A DNA stretch of 64,000 nucleotides, taken from NCBI RefSeq assembly GCF_035920445.1, contig NZ_CP109162.1, positions 7,440,001 to 7,504,000 of the forward strand. Reading direction: 5' to 3'. Positions 34,965 to 43,437 of this stretch are shown here, in pieces. The notes beneath the pieces were generated by a model. That model saw only the letters and a program-made list of their open reading frames with translations, was not told where the DNA came from and made no database searches. The translations under genes and the position numbers were made by a program. How positions within the stretch are numbered: the first letter of the stretch is position 1; every line of letters begins with the position of its first letter. The stretch is from Nocardia sp. NBC_01730. GTDB taxonomy: Bacteria > Actinomycetota > Actinomycetes > Mycobacteriales > Mycobacteriaceae.

Positions 34965-35417
34965 ATGATCATCATCATCGGGCTCGTAGTTTTGATCGCG
35001 GCAGTGATCATCGGGGTCGCCGCTGTGGTTGGCAACATCGGTGAAGCCCAGCAATTGACGAGCGACTTCGCGGCGTTCGATTACCACTTCCACGGCTCCA
35101 CGGGAGCGCTGTTCGGGTACGGGATCGTGCTCGGTGCGATCGGGATGCTCGGGCTCGCGCTCGTGCTGACCGGTGCGTGGCGGGTTACGCGGCGTGGCGC
35201 GGCAGCTCGTCGCGAACTTCGGCAGTCACGTCGTGAAATGGCGGCGGTCCGGCGCGATCTCGCGGCAAGCACACCTGGGGAACGTCGGCAGACCGAACCG
35301 AAGGCGACCCACGAGCCGGCCTGGCGCCGGCTGTTCGGCAAGCCGGCGACAGCTCCTGCCGGTGATGCTCCGCGCAGCGGAAGCACCCGCAGCGTGCAGG
35401 CATCGACGTCGAAATAG
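34965..35417 (+). CDS. Two-helix membrane protein, family not recognised
   Basis: 150 residues. Helix 1 is IIIIGLVVLIAAVIIGVAAV at the very N-terminus and helix 2 is YGIVLGAIGMLGLALVLTGA around residues 51-70; a basic, probably coiled-coil region (RRELRQSRREMAAVRRDL) and a disordered tail follow. The short outer loop between the helices ends FHGSTGALF. It is first in a run with DUF6131 and CsbD genes, suggesting a stress-related envelope role. Confidence 0.75.
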   Translation: MIIIIGLVVLIAAVIIGVAAVVGNIGEAQQLTSDFAAFDYHFHGSTGALFGYGIVLGAIGMLGLALVLTGAWRVTRRGAAARRELRQSRREMAAVRRDLAASTPGERRQTEPKATHEPAWRRLFGKPATAPAGDAPRSGSTRSVQASTSK

Positions 35418-35441
35418 TTATCGAGAAAAGGAAATGCGACC

Positions 35442-35597
35442 ATGATTGTTCTCGGCCTTGTCCTTCTCGTCGTCGGATGGTTGCTCGGAATTTCGTTGCT
35501 CACCACGGCGGGCATCATCGTCTTGGTCATCGGCCTCGTGCTGATGCTGGCCGGTGCGATGGGCCGCCCAGTCGGTGGCCGCCGTTGGTACTACTAG
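35442..35597 (+). CDS. DUF6131-like small membrane protein
   Basis: 51 residues, almost entirely two hydrophobic helices (MIVLGLVLLVVGWLLGISLL and IIVLVIGLVLMLAGAMGRPV) with the C-terminus GGRRWYY. It matches a small actinobacterial family of unknown function with the same GRPVGGRR ending. AAAGGAAA precedes the ATG. It lies 24 bp after the upstream gene. Confidence 0.8.
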   Translation: MIVLGLVLLVVGWLLGISLLTTAGIIVLVIGLVLMLAGAMGRPVGGRRWYY

Positions 35598-35606
35598 GAA
35601 TTTGTC

Positions 35607-35783
35607 ATGATGAAGTTCGATGATCGGATCGCGCACCGGGTGCAGGCCACCCGGGGCAGTGTCAGGAAATTTCTCGGCAAAGCGACCGGGGACCCCCGTC
35701 TGGAAGCCGAAGGACGGCGTGAGCGGACCCGTGGAAACGTCAAACGTGCCGCGGACAAATTACGGGACGCATTCAAGCGCTGA
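35607..35783 (+). CDS. CsbD-like stress protein
   Basis: 58 residues, hydrophilic. RGSVRKFLGKATGDPRLEAE then GRRERTRGNVKRAADKLRDA is the CsbD repeat-like pattern, seen in general-stress proteins. ATG 35607 (or 35610) follows AGGAA, 9 bp after the DUF6131 stop, so the two are co-transcribed. A strong terminator follows. Confidence 0.8.
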   Translation: MMKFDDRIAHRVQATRGSVRKFLGKATGDPRLEAEGRRERTRGNVKRAADKLRDAFKR

Positions 35784-35818
35784 TCTCCGACCGGCCGCTG
35801 GTCCGTCGAGCGGAGCCG

Positions 35819-35852
35819 AATGGCGGCTGGGGCAACCGCCCCAGCCGCCATT
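35819..35852. terminator. Perfect 15-bp terminator hairpin
   Basis: AATGGCGGCTGGGGC and GCCCCAGCCGCCATT around the loop AACC, followed by TT. Placed between the CsbD gene and the convergent VIT1 gene; likely bidirectional. Confidence 0.85.
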
Positions 35853-35882
35853 TCACCTCGACCACTTCTGCACCGGCGTTTC

Positions 35883-36611
35883 TCACACTCCGGCAATCTG
35901 GGCCAGCTGTCCGATGCCGTACGTCACCGCCATGGCCAGCGCACCACCGAGCACGACCCGCACTACGGCCCTGCCGCGGGCGCTTCCACCGAGGCGGGCG
36001 CTGACCGAACCGGTGAGGGCGAGCGCGGCCAGCACGGCGGCGAAGGTCACCGGAATGCGCGTGGTGACCGGCGGGAGCAGGATGGCCAGCAGCGGCAGCA
36101 TGGCACCGATCGTGAACGCCACCGCCGAGGAGAACGCCGCCTGCCAGGGATTGGTCAGCGCCTTCGGATTCAGGCCGAGTTCGGCCTCGGCGTGCGCGGT
36201 GAACGCGTCGTGCGCCGTGAACTCCTCCGCGACCTTGCGCGCGGTTGCCGGGGACAGGCCCTTGGCCTCATAGATCCCTGCGAGTTCGGCCAGCTCGTAG
36301 TCCGGCTCGTCGGTGAGTTCCCTGCGTTCTTTGGCCAGCTGCGCTCGCTCCGAATCGCGCTGGGTGCTGACCGAGACGTATTCGCCGACCGCCATCGAGA
36401 TCGCTCCCGACAACAGGCCCGCTATGCCTGCGGTGACGAGGGCACCCGTGCTGGTGGTCGCCGCGGCGACGCCGACGACGAGGCCCGCGGTGGACACGAT
36501 GCCGTCGTTCGCGCCGAGCACGCCCGCGCGCAGCCAGTTCAACTTGGACGCGGCACCCTCGCCGTGTGGCTCGTAAGGATGGGCCCGCGATGCGCCGGTC
36601 GTTCCGTCCAT
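35883..36611 (-). CDS. VIT1/CCC1 family iron/manganese transporter
   Basis: About 242 residues with five transmembrane helices. The first is preceded by LNWLRAGVLGANDGIVSTAG, the family signature, followed by GLLSGAISMAVGEYVSVSTQ. The cytosolic domain DSERAQLAKERRELTDEPDY carries the acidic metal-binding helix. The C-terminal helices follow SAVAFTIGAMLPLLAILLPP. Predicted to move Fe2+ or Mn2+ out of the cytosol. ATG 36611 is set at the predicted cytosolic leader. Confidence 0.9.
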   Translation of the reverse strand: MDGTTGASRAHPYEPHGEGAASKLNWLRAGVLGANDGIVSTAGLVVGVAAATTSTGALVTAGIAGLLSGAISMAVGEYVSVSTQRDSERAQLAKERRELTDEPDYELAELAGIYEAKGLSPATARKVAEEFTAHDAFTAHAEAELGLNPKALTNPWQAAFSSAVAFTIGAMLPLLAILLPPVTTRIPVTFAAVLAALALTGSVSARLGGSARGRAVVRVVLGGALAMAVTYGIGQLAQIAGV

Positions 36612-36703
36612 GAGGCGCACACTATGCCACTGCGAGCCGAGGTGCCGGTGGGCAGGGCGCCCGTGCCGGTGCGCGTAACCGCCGACTTTGCGCGGCGGGG
36701 TGG

Positions 36704-37078
36704 CTATTCGGACGGATGGTGGCGGACCGGCAGGGGATAGGGCAGGAACTTCCGGTGGACGACCTGCAGAATCAGCAGGAACAGCACCGACAACACCGCG
36801 GTGGTGTAATCGCCGAGCAGCAGGGCGAGGAGCGTGAACGCGCCGAACATCGGGACCTCCAGCGCTGCGCACCACCGCAGTACCCGGAGCCGTCTGGCAT
36901 TGGCGGCCAGCCGCTCGACGCCATCGTCGATGATGTCCAGCGCGGTGTCGTAGCGAACCAGTCCGTCGCCGAACTGAACGAACATGTGCACCGCCTGGTC
37001 GCGGGTCAGTTCGCCAAGCCAAGCTCGGTCGATCAGCCGCTTGCCCTCCTCGGCGACCTCCTTGATGACCGTGTCCAT
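36704..37078 (-). CDS. Small membrane protein, family not recognised
   Basis: 124 residues: a soluble helical N-terminal half (EEGKRLIDRAWLGELTRDQA, VRYDTALDIIDDGVERLAAN) and a hydrophobic pair of helices (CAALEVPMFGAFTLLALLLG and TAVLSVLFLLILQVVHRKFL). GAGAAGGGG precedes the ATG. About 90 bp upstream of the VIT1-like gene on the same strand, so possibly co-transcribed. Confidence 0.7.
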   Translation of the reverse strand: MDTVIKEVAEEGKRLIDRAWLGELTRDQAVHMFVQFGDGLVRYDTALDIIDDGVERLAANARRLRVLRWCAALEVPMFGAFTLLALLLGDYTTAVLSVLFLLILQVVHRKFLPYPLPVRHHPSE

Positions 37079-37166
37079 GCGGGCCCCTTCTCAGTCGATC
37101 CAGAGGATTCTATGCGGCCGATCCGTGCCTTCCCAGTAATGATTGAGGCGTCTCCACGGCCGCCCG

Positions 37167-38183
37167 CTAAGTCGGTCCGCGCGCGCCGTCGCGTCGCAAT
37201 GCGGTCGGCGTTGTTCCCCACCATCTTCGGGCGCACCGGGTGAATGTCGCCTGCTCCGACAGTCCGATCAGCGAGGCGACCTGACTCATCGGCATACCTG
37301 TTGTGGTCAGATACCGCCGCGCCGCGTCGCGGCGGACGTCGTCGAGGATCGTGGCGAACGAGGTGTTCTCGGCGGCGAGGCGTCGCTGCAGGGTGCGTGG
37401 ATGAATGGTCAGAAGGCCTGCGACAGCGCCTATTTCGGGCGGTGCGGTACCGAGTAGCTGTTGCGCGGCGGCGCGCACCTTCGGTTCGATCGCGGCGTCC
37501 GCGCCGCCGGATTGTTCGGCGAGGAACGCCATGGCCAGCCGGTGCAGGTTCTCGTCGCCGCCGGTCAGCGGCCGGGTCGGCAGGTTGCTCGGCACCCGAA
37601 GCGCCGCCGATGGCCGGTCGACACGCACCGGCGCGCCGAAGAACTCCTCATAGGTCGCGATCGGCGCACGCGGCCGATAGGGGAGTTCGACCGAGCGCAG
37701 CCCGTAGCGGTCGTCCACCAAGCGTTGCATGGTGCGATGCACGAACGCGAGCCCGAGATCCGTGCCTTGGATGGGTGTCGGCATTCCCGGCTGCACGCCG
37801 TAGCGCAACGCGATGACGCCGCGGTCGCCGTACGGGTCGGGCTCCAGCGTCAGGCTCAGCGAACGCGCGTGCAGGAACAGGTACCGCGACGAGCATTCGA
37901 GCACGTCGGCCAGCGAGGGCGAGTTCCGGATCGCGAGCGCCAGTGGGCCGAGCATGTCCAGGTCTTGGCGCTTGGAGATCCGCAGTCCGAGATCGGGGCA
38001 GTTCAGCTGGTGTGCGGCCAGCTCGAGCGCCGCGGCCACCGCCTGATCCGGAACCAGCAGGTCGTCGGTGTCGAGCGCGGCGACCGGCAATCCGCATGCT
38101 ATGGCCAGCGCCTCGGCGTCTCCGCCCAGCTCGGCCACCGTGGCGCGAAACCCGCGCAACCCCGCCGACCGAATCACCGACAT
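37167..38183 (-). CDS. AraC family transcriptional regulator
   Basis: About 338 residues. The N-terminal half matches the arabinose-binding-like domain of the ArgR/OruR-type AraC group (LGLRISKRQDLDMLGPLALA and then SLADVLECSSRYLFLHARSL). The C-terminal HTH pair is IHPRTLQRRLAAENTSFATI and TTGMPMSQVASLIGLSEQAT. It is divergent from the flavin monooxygenase, 70 bp away; in mycobacteria such AraC/FMO pairs (VirS-MymA) are regulator and target. Confidence 0.9.
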   Translation of the reverse strand: MSVIRSAGLRGFRATVAELGGDAEALAIACGLPVAALDTDDLLVPDQAVAAALELAAHQLNCPDLGLRISKRQDLDMLGPLALAIRNSPSLADVLECSSRYLFLHARSLSLTLEPDPYGDRGVIALRYGVQPGMPTPIQGTDLGLAFVHRTMQRLVDDRYGLRSVELPYRPRAPIATYEEFFGAPVRVDRPSAALRVPSNLPTRPLTGGDENLHRLAMAFLAEQSGGADAAIEPKVRAAAQQLLGTAPPEIGAVAGLLTIHPRTLQRRLAAENTSFATILDDVRRDAARRYLTTTGMPMSQVASLIGLSEQATFTRCARRWWGTTPTALRRDGARGPT

Positions 38184-38252
38184 GTCGTTCAGGATCAAAT
38201 AGTTGTCGCGCAAAGTCAAGGAAGCCGACCCGACGGATCGCACACTGGAACC

Positions 38253-39758
38253 ATGACCGACACCGTCGCAGCTCCGGAACACCTCGATGTCGTGATCGTC
38301 GGGGCGGGCCTATCCGGCATCGGCGCGGCCTACCGGCTGCAGACCGAGTGCCGCGGCAAGACCTACGCCATCCTGGAGGCGCGTGACACCCTGGGCGGCA
38401 CCTGGGACTTGTTCCGGTATCCGGGCATCCGCTCGGACTCGGACATGTTCACGCTCGGCTACCCGTTCAAACCGTGGCGCGACGCCGAAGCCATCGCCGA
38501 CGGCTCGTCGATCCTGCGCTATATCGAGGAGACCGCGACGGAATACGGCATCGACCGGCATATCCGTTACCGCACCAAAGTCGTCTCCGCCGACTGGTCC
38601 AGCGCGACCGCCCGCTGGACGCTGACGCTCGAACACCGCGACGAGGCCGGCGGTATCGAGTTGCGTACCCTCACCTGCGGCTTCCTCTACGCCTGCGCCG
38701 GGTACTACAACTACGACCAGCCGTACACGCCTGAATTCCCCGGTATCTCCTCGTTCACCGGCCAGGTGGTGCACCCGCAGTTCTGGCCGGAGCACCTCGA
38801 CTACGCCGGCAGGCGCGTCGTCGTGATCGGCAGCGGCGCCACCGCGGTCACCCTGGTCCCTGCGATGGCCGAGCAGGCCGAACTGGTGACGATGCTGCAG
38901 CGCTCGCCGACCTGGATCAGCGCCGTCCCTGGCCGGGACAAGCAGGCCGACAAGATCCGCGAACTGCTCCCGCCGCGACTGGCGCACCGGGTGATCCGCA
39001 CCAAGAACATCCTGTTCAACATCGGCTTCTACCAGTACTGCCGCCGCCGCCCGGAGTCCGCGCGCAAACTGCTGACCGGTCTCACCACTCGAATCCTCAA
39101 GGACGACAAGGCCGTAGCCGAGCATTTCACGCCCACCTACAACCCGTGGGATCAGCGACTGTGCGCCGTGCCCGACGCCGACTTCTTCAAGGCGATGAAG
39201 AAGGGCAAGGCCGATGTGGTCACCGACCATATCGATAGCTTTGTGCCGGAAGGTATTCGGCTGCGGTCGGGGCGGGTGCTGGAGGCGGACGTCGTGATCA
39301 CCGCCACCGGGCTGCAACTGCTCGCCTTCGGTGGCATCGTCCCGAGCGTCGACGGCAGGCGGGTCGACCTGGCCGAGCAGTTCGTCTGGCAGGGCACCAT
39401 GATCACCGGTGTCCCCAATTTCGCCGTCTGCATCGGCTATACGAACGCTTCCTGGACTCTGCGCGCCGACCTCACCTCCCGGCTGATCTGCAAGGTCCTC
39501 AACCACATGGATCGCAAGGGCTACGCCGCCGTAGTCCCCGAACCGCATGGCGAGCTCGACGAGCACCCGCTGCTCGATCTCGCCTCCGGCTACATCCAGC
39601 GGTCGATCGGCGACTTCCCGCGCCAGGGCGACCGCCACCCGTGGAAGGTCCGGCAGAATTACCTGCTCGATTCGGCCACCACCCTGCGCACAGATTTGTC
39701 CAAGACGCTCACCCCGACGCCGAAATCCGCTGTCCGGGAACCGGTACCGGTTCCCTAG
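38253..39758 (+). CDS. Flavin-containing (Baeyer-Villiger type) monooxygenase
   Basis: 501 residues. The FAD motif is VVIVGAGLSGIGAAYRLQTE and the NADPH motif is VVVIGSGATAVTLVPAMAEQ. The FMO/BVMO fingerprint region is present in FTGQVVHPQFWPEHLDYAG. A TATGLQ segment marks the C-terminal domain. It resembles EthA/MymA-type enzymes that oxidise ketones, thioethers or prodrugs. Probably controlled by the divergent AraC regulator. Confidence 0.92.
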   Translation: MTDTVAAPEHLDVVIVGAGLSGIGAAYRLQTECRGKTYAILEARDTLGGTWDLFRYPGIRSDSDMFTLGYPFKPWRDAEAIADGSSILRYIEETATEYGIDRHIRYRTKVVSADWSSATARWTLTLEHRDEAGGIELRTLTCGFLYACAGYYNYDQPYTPEFPGISSFTGQVVHPQFWPEHLDYAGRRVVVIGSGATAVTLVPAMAEQAELVTMLQRSPTWISAVPGRDKQADKIRELLPPRLAHRVIRTKNILFNIGFYQYCRRRPESARKLLTGLTTRILKDDKAVAEHFTPTYNPWDQRLCAVPDADFFKAMKKGKADVVTDHIDSFVPEGIRLRSGRVLEADVVITATGLQLLAFGGIVPSVDGRRVDLAEQFVWQGTMITGVPNFAVCIGYTNASWTLRADLTSRLICKVLNHMDRKGYAAVVPEPHGELDEHPLLDLASGYIQRSIGDFPRQGDRHPWKVRQNYLLDSATTLRTDLSKTLTPTPKSAVREPVPVP

Positions 39759-39842
39759 CGCTGGCCAAACACCCTTCCTGGTGGACTTGGCTTCGGGTCA
39801 CGTCGCAGTGACCCGAACGTCCAACCGAAAGGGTCATTCGAC

Positions 39843-40220
39843 ATGACGAGATTCGTTCGAGCCACCGTGGCACTCGGCGGCTTGGTCGCCGCGAGCGCTC
39901 TGCTGATCCCGGCGACCGCCTCCGCGCAGCCCGGCCCGGGCGCCCTGCTCGAGACGACGTGCAGCTTCGCGCAGATCGATGCCGCCGTCCATGCCCAGTT
40001 CCCCGAATTCGCCGCCCGCCTCGACGCGAACCCCGACCGCAAGGCGAAGCTCCAGGAGTTCCTCAACCTCCCGGTCGACCAGCGCAAGCAGCGGGCCCAG
40101 GAGTTCTTGGACACGCACCCGGACGCCAAGCGCAAGTTCGAGGAGCGCCGCGACTCGCCGCAGGCTCAGGAGCGCATCCAGAACCTGCGCACTGTCGCCG
40201 ACACCTGCCACAACTACTGA
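39843..40220 (+). CDS. Secreted hemophore-related protein
   Basis: 125 residues. A clear Sec signal peptide (VALGGLVAASALLIPATASA) is followed by a small helical domain with two cysteines (CSFAQIDAAV near 40 and TCHNY at the end), matching the actinobacterial hemophore-like group related to Rv0203. These carry heme or other hydrophobic ligands outside the cell. Its own transcript is closed by a hairpin at 40225. Confidence 0.82.
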   Translation: MTRFVRATVALGGLVAASALLIPATASAQPGPGALLETTCSFAQIDAAVHAQFPEFAARLDANPDRKAKLQEFLNLPVDQRKQRAQEFLDTHPDAKRKFEERRDSPQAQERIQNLRTVADTCHNY

Positions 40221-40224
40221 TCCT

Positions 40225-40258
40225 GGGGCGGGCGGGTGTCGGACTCGCCCGCATCCCC
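40225..40258. terminator. Terminator hairpin between convergent genes
   Basis: GCGGGCG (40228-40234) and CGCCCGC (40246-40252), with extra outer GGG/CCC pairing around a 2-base bulge. Confidence 0.6.
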
Positions 40259-40317
40259 TTCGGATTTCGTCGAGGGTGCGCCCGTGGCAGCGGCGACGGT
40301 TGGGTCGAGTGCTCGCA

Positions 40318-41490
40318 CTATCGGCTGGTGACCGGGAGGACGACCGTCACGGTGAGCCCGCCGTCGGGGCGCGCCACCGCACAGACCCCTCCACCGTGTG
40401 CCTGCGCGACCGAGCGGACGATCGACAACCCGAGCCCGGCGCCGCGAGTGCCGGAGTCGGCGAGGCGCTCGGACGAGGCCAGTCGGCGGAACGGCTCGAA
40501 CAGCCCGTTGACCTCGAAGGTCGGGACAGCCGGGCCACGGTTCTCGACCGTGAGCTCGGCTCGGTCGCCGATCGACCGGGACCGCACCGACACCCAGCCG
40601 TGCTCGGGAACGTTGTAGCGCACGGCGTTGTCGAGCAGGTTCTGGATGAGTCGTTCCAACAACAGCGGATCACCGACCACAGGGGCTGCTTCGAGGTCCG
40701 CGGTGATCCGTACGCCCGCCCCTTCCGCCGCTTTCGTCGCGACCGTGACCGCGCTGCGGGCGATGTCGGCGAGATCGGCACGGTCGTGCTGGGTCAGTCG
40801 TTGTTCGCTGGTAGCCAGCAGCAGCAGGCCATCGATGAGTCGTTCGTGGCGGTGATTGACCTCGAGCAGCGTCGTCCCGAGCCTGCGGGTGTATTCCGGC
40901 GCGTCCGGGTCGTCGAGGGCGACTTCGATCAGCGTCCGGTTGATCGTCAGCGGTGTGCGCAGTTCGTGTGAGGCGTTCGCGACGAACCTGCGTTGCCCGT
41001 CGAACGCGCGATCCAGGCGCTCCAGCATCGCGTCGAAAGTGTCGGCCAAGTCCTTGATCTCGTCTTCCGGCCCCTCGAGCGCAATGCGTTCGTGCAGGCT
41101 GGTGTCGGCAACGCGCCGCGCGGTCGCCGTGATCCGCTGCAACGGGTGCAGGGCACGTCCGGCCATCAACCATCCGAATCCGCCCGCGGCGATACCCACC
41201 GCCCCCAGGCACACCAACGACCACATGAGCATGGCGCGCAACGTCTCCCGCCGATTCTGTTCGGCCTGCTCGAGCAGCGCCTTGTACAGCTCCTCCGAGG
41301 ACGGCGTTCGGGTCCGCCCCGCTCGCTCGACGAGATACTCCCGAACCAACTTCTGCGCACCGACTCCTGGCCGTCGCTCCAGCGACTGGTTCAGATAGAA
41401 GTACATGAGCGCGATGAGCACCGCGCCGGCCAGGAAGAAGGCCACCGCGTACAGCAGGGTGAGCCGCAGCCGAATCGTGCGTCCTCTCAT
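40318..41490 (-). CDS. Sensor histidine kinase
   Basis: About 390 residues. TM1 is LTLLYAVAFFLAGAVLIALM and TM2 is MLMWSLVCLGAVGIAAGGFG with a short outer loop of about 55 residues. Then a HAMP region (GRALHPLQRITATARRVADT), the phosphoacceptor H175 in RRFVANASHELRTPLTIN, N-box LIQNLLDNAVRYN and G-box GTRGAGLGLSIVRSVAQAHG. ATG 41490 overlaps the response regulator stop by 4 bp. Signal unknown. Confidence 0.93.
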   Translation of the reverse strand: MRGRTIRLRLTLLYAVAFFLAGAVLIALMYFYLNQSLERRPGVGAQKLVREYLVERAGRTRTPSSEELYKALLEQAEQNRRETLRAMLMWSLVCLGAVGIAAGGFGWLMAGRALHPLQRITATARRVADTSLHERIALEGPEDEIKDLADTFDAMLERLDRAFDGQRRFVANASHELRTPLTINRTLIEVALDDPDAPEYTRRLGTTLLEVNHRHERLIDGLLLLATSEQRLTQHDRADLADIARSAVTVATKAAEGAGVRITADLEAAPVVGDPLLLERLIQNLLDNAVRYNVPEHGWVSVRSRSIGDRAELTVENRGPAVPTFEVNGLFEPFRRLASSERLADSGTRGAGLGLSIVRSVAQAHGGGVCAVARPDGGLTVTVVLPVTSR

Positions 41491-42143
41491 CGGATCCGGT
41501 ACCCCACGCCGGGTTCGGTCTCGATCACCTGCGGCCCGCCGAGCTTCCGGCGCACGTTCATGATGGTGTACCGCACCACGCCGGTGAAGGGGTCGATGTG
41601 CTCGTCCCATGCTTTCTCCAAAAGCTGTTCGGCCGATACCACGCCGCCATCCGCCCGCAGCAGCTCGGCGAGCACCGCGAACTCCTTGCGCGATAACGAC
41701 ACCGGCTCACCGTCCCGGGTCACGGCGAAGCGGTACGGGTCCAGCCGGATTCCGGAACGTTCCAGCACTGGGGGAGTGGCGGCGCGTGCCCGTCGCCCCA
41801 ACGCCTGGATTCGTGCGACCAGCTCCGCGAACGCGAATGGCTTCGTCAAATAGTCGTCGGCCCCGAGCCCGAGGCCCGACACGCGCTCGGCCACGGCGCT
41901 CGCGGCCGTCAGCATAAGAATCCGGGCCTGGCCACCCGCCTCGATCAGCGTGCCGCAAACAATGTCACCGGAGACCTTCGGGAGATCCCGGTCCAGCACG
42001 ACCACGTCGTAGTCATTGACGCCCGCTCGCTCCAGCGCCGCAGCTCCGTCGTACGCGACGTCGACCGCCATCGCATGCCGACGCAGTCCGTCCGCAATCG
42101 CGTCGGCCAGCAACTTCTCGTCTTCGACCACCAGCACTCGCAC
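41487..42143 (-). CDS. OmpR/PhoB-type response regulator
   Basis: 218 residues. Receiver domain with D51 in VVVLDRDLPKVSGD and the conserved Lys in DDYLTKPFAFAELVARIQAL; the C-terminal winged helix has SRKEFAVLAELLRADGGVVS and the recognition helix RYTIMNVRRKLGG. GTG start. Two-gene operon with the kinase. The target genes cannot be inferred. Confidence 0.95.
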   Translation of the reverse strand: MRVLVVEDEKLLADAIADGLRRHAMAVDVAYDGAAALERAGVNDYDVVVLDRDLPKVSGDIVCGTLIEAGGQARILMLTAASAVAERVSGLGLGADDYLTKPFAFAELVARIQALGRRARAATPPVLERSGIRLDPYRFAVTRDGEPVSLSRKEFAVLAELLRADGGVVSAEQLLEKAWDEHIDPFTGVVRYTIMNVRRKLGGPQVIETEPGVGYRIR

Positions 42144-42423
42144 ACCGCTATCGTGCCTGTTCTCGCTGTTGGTTTGCTGTTAGCCCCGGCCTAAGCCAGT
42201 GCGCGATTTGCGTCTTCACCGGACGCGGGCACCGATCCGACCGCACGCCTTGTCTACTCGGCGACAGCCGATGCGCGTTCACGCACCATGATCGACGCGT
42301 TCTTGTCGCAGACACTGCCCTAGCCTGCTGTCAGCCCGGCTGAGCTACTTCGATACGCCACCGATGTGGCTTCTTAGCGGGGCAGGCGCCGAACGAGAAC
42401 TCTCGGAGACAACCCACCGAACC

Positions 42424-43437
42424 TCAGCCCGGCGCGATACCGGTGATCAGAGTCTGGCTCGAGCCCGTCCGGGTGGTGACGATCTGTGTGAACGTGCTCG
42501 GCTGCTCATCCGGGAACTGCTGGGTCAACCGGACCTCCCACCGCGCCTGCCCGTCGGCGCCGTCCCCGGCGCGGGTGATCAGCACGCAGTAGCGGGTGCC
42601 GGCAGGCACCTGATTGATGCCGCGTTGGATCTGCTCGGCGGGCGCGACCGCCGCGTCCGGGGCGACCACCGCGCGGGCTCGGTACCCGGAGCGCTCGGCG
42701 TAGTAGGCGTACTCGAAGGCCAGGATGGCGTCGGGGCCGTTGCCGGTGCCGCCGGGGTCGGTGCCGGAGATGATGTCGGCGGTGCGCCGCTGCTCGCAGC
42801 CGGGCGTCGCGATGGCCCACGGTGGTCTGGCCCATGTCGTTGTCGCCGAGGTGATTTGCGTGGAACCCGATGCACGCGCGGGTGAACTCGCCGCGGTCGT
42901 GCGCGAATTCGATCCGGAACCGTAGAGGATGGTCAGCGCGATCGAGACGGCCGCGACCACGACCCCGAGCACGATCAGGACCGCCAGCGGACGATTGTTG
43001 CGTTGCTGATCCGTTCGCCGGGGACGGCGAACCGGAGTGCCGGGGTGGATTCCGGATCGGTTGACGATCGTAGGCACTTGGACGGCGTTGTCTTCGGCCT
43101 TCGGTGGTTCGTCATCGAGGGCGGGCATATGCCGGTTCTGTTCGACGGGTGGGTCGGGCAGCTCCTCGCTCGGGGCCGCAGGTTCGAGCCACTCCTCCCA
43201 CTCCCCGAATCGCGGCCTCGCACTCGCCTTGTCCGGCGGTGACGGTTCGGGAAGGTCGAGTTCCGGTGGGGGAAGATCGAGTTCCGGTTCGCGGCGACGG
43301 ACCGGTCTGCGGCGGCCGGGTGGGCGTCGGCGCTTCGACCCCTTGCCCGCGGGCGTGCGCAGCATCGGCAGACCCGTGTCGAACGGATTGCTCTGGGCCG
43401 CGCCCTGACTCGGATGCTCCCGGTCAGGGGGCGTCAT
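42424..43437 (-). CDS. Single-pass membrane protein of the type VII-like cluster
   Basis: 337 residues. A Pro- and charge-rich cytosolic region (1-148) is followed by one transmembrane helix (LAVLIVLGVVVAAVSIALTI, about 151-170). The outer domain then begins TAASSPARASGSTQITSATT and contains a Cys pair (GCEQRRTADI and TRYCVLITRAG). Its start overlaps the stop of the previous gene by 14 bp. The architecture resembles accessory proteins in nocardial secretion loci; no established family function is claimed. Confidence 0.75.
   Translation of the reverse strand: MTPPDREHPSQGAAQSNPFDTGLPMLRTPAGKGSKRRRPPGRRRPVRRREPELDLPPPELDLPEPSPPDKASARPRFGEWEEWLEPAAPSEELPDPPVEQNRHMPALDDEPPKAEDNAVQVPTIVNRSGIHPGTPVRRPRRTDQQRNNRPLAVLIVLGVVVAAVSIALTILYGSGSNSRTTAASSPARASGSTQITSATTTWARPPWAIATPGCEQRRTADIISGTDPGGTGNGPDAILAFEYAYYAERSGYRARAVVAPDAAVAPAEQIQRGINQVPAGTRYCVLITRAGDGADGQARWEVRLTQQFPDEQPSTFTQIVTTRTGSSQTLITGIAPG

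Noticed and set aside
35620..36740. Long plus-strand frames opposite the VIT1-like gene
   Set aside because: Shadow frames of the clear minus-strand transporter; no recognisable domains.
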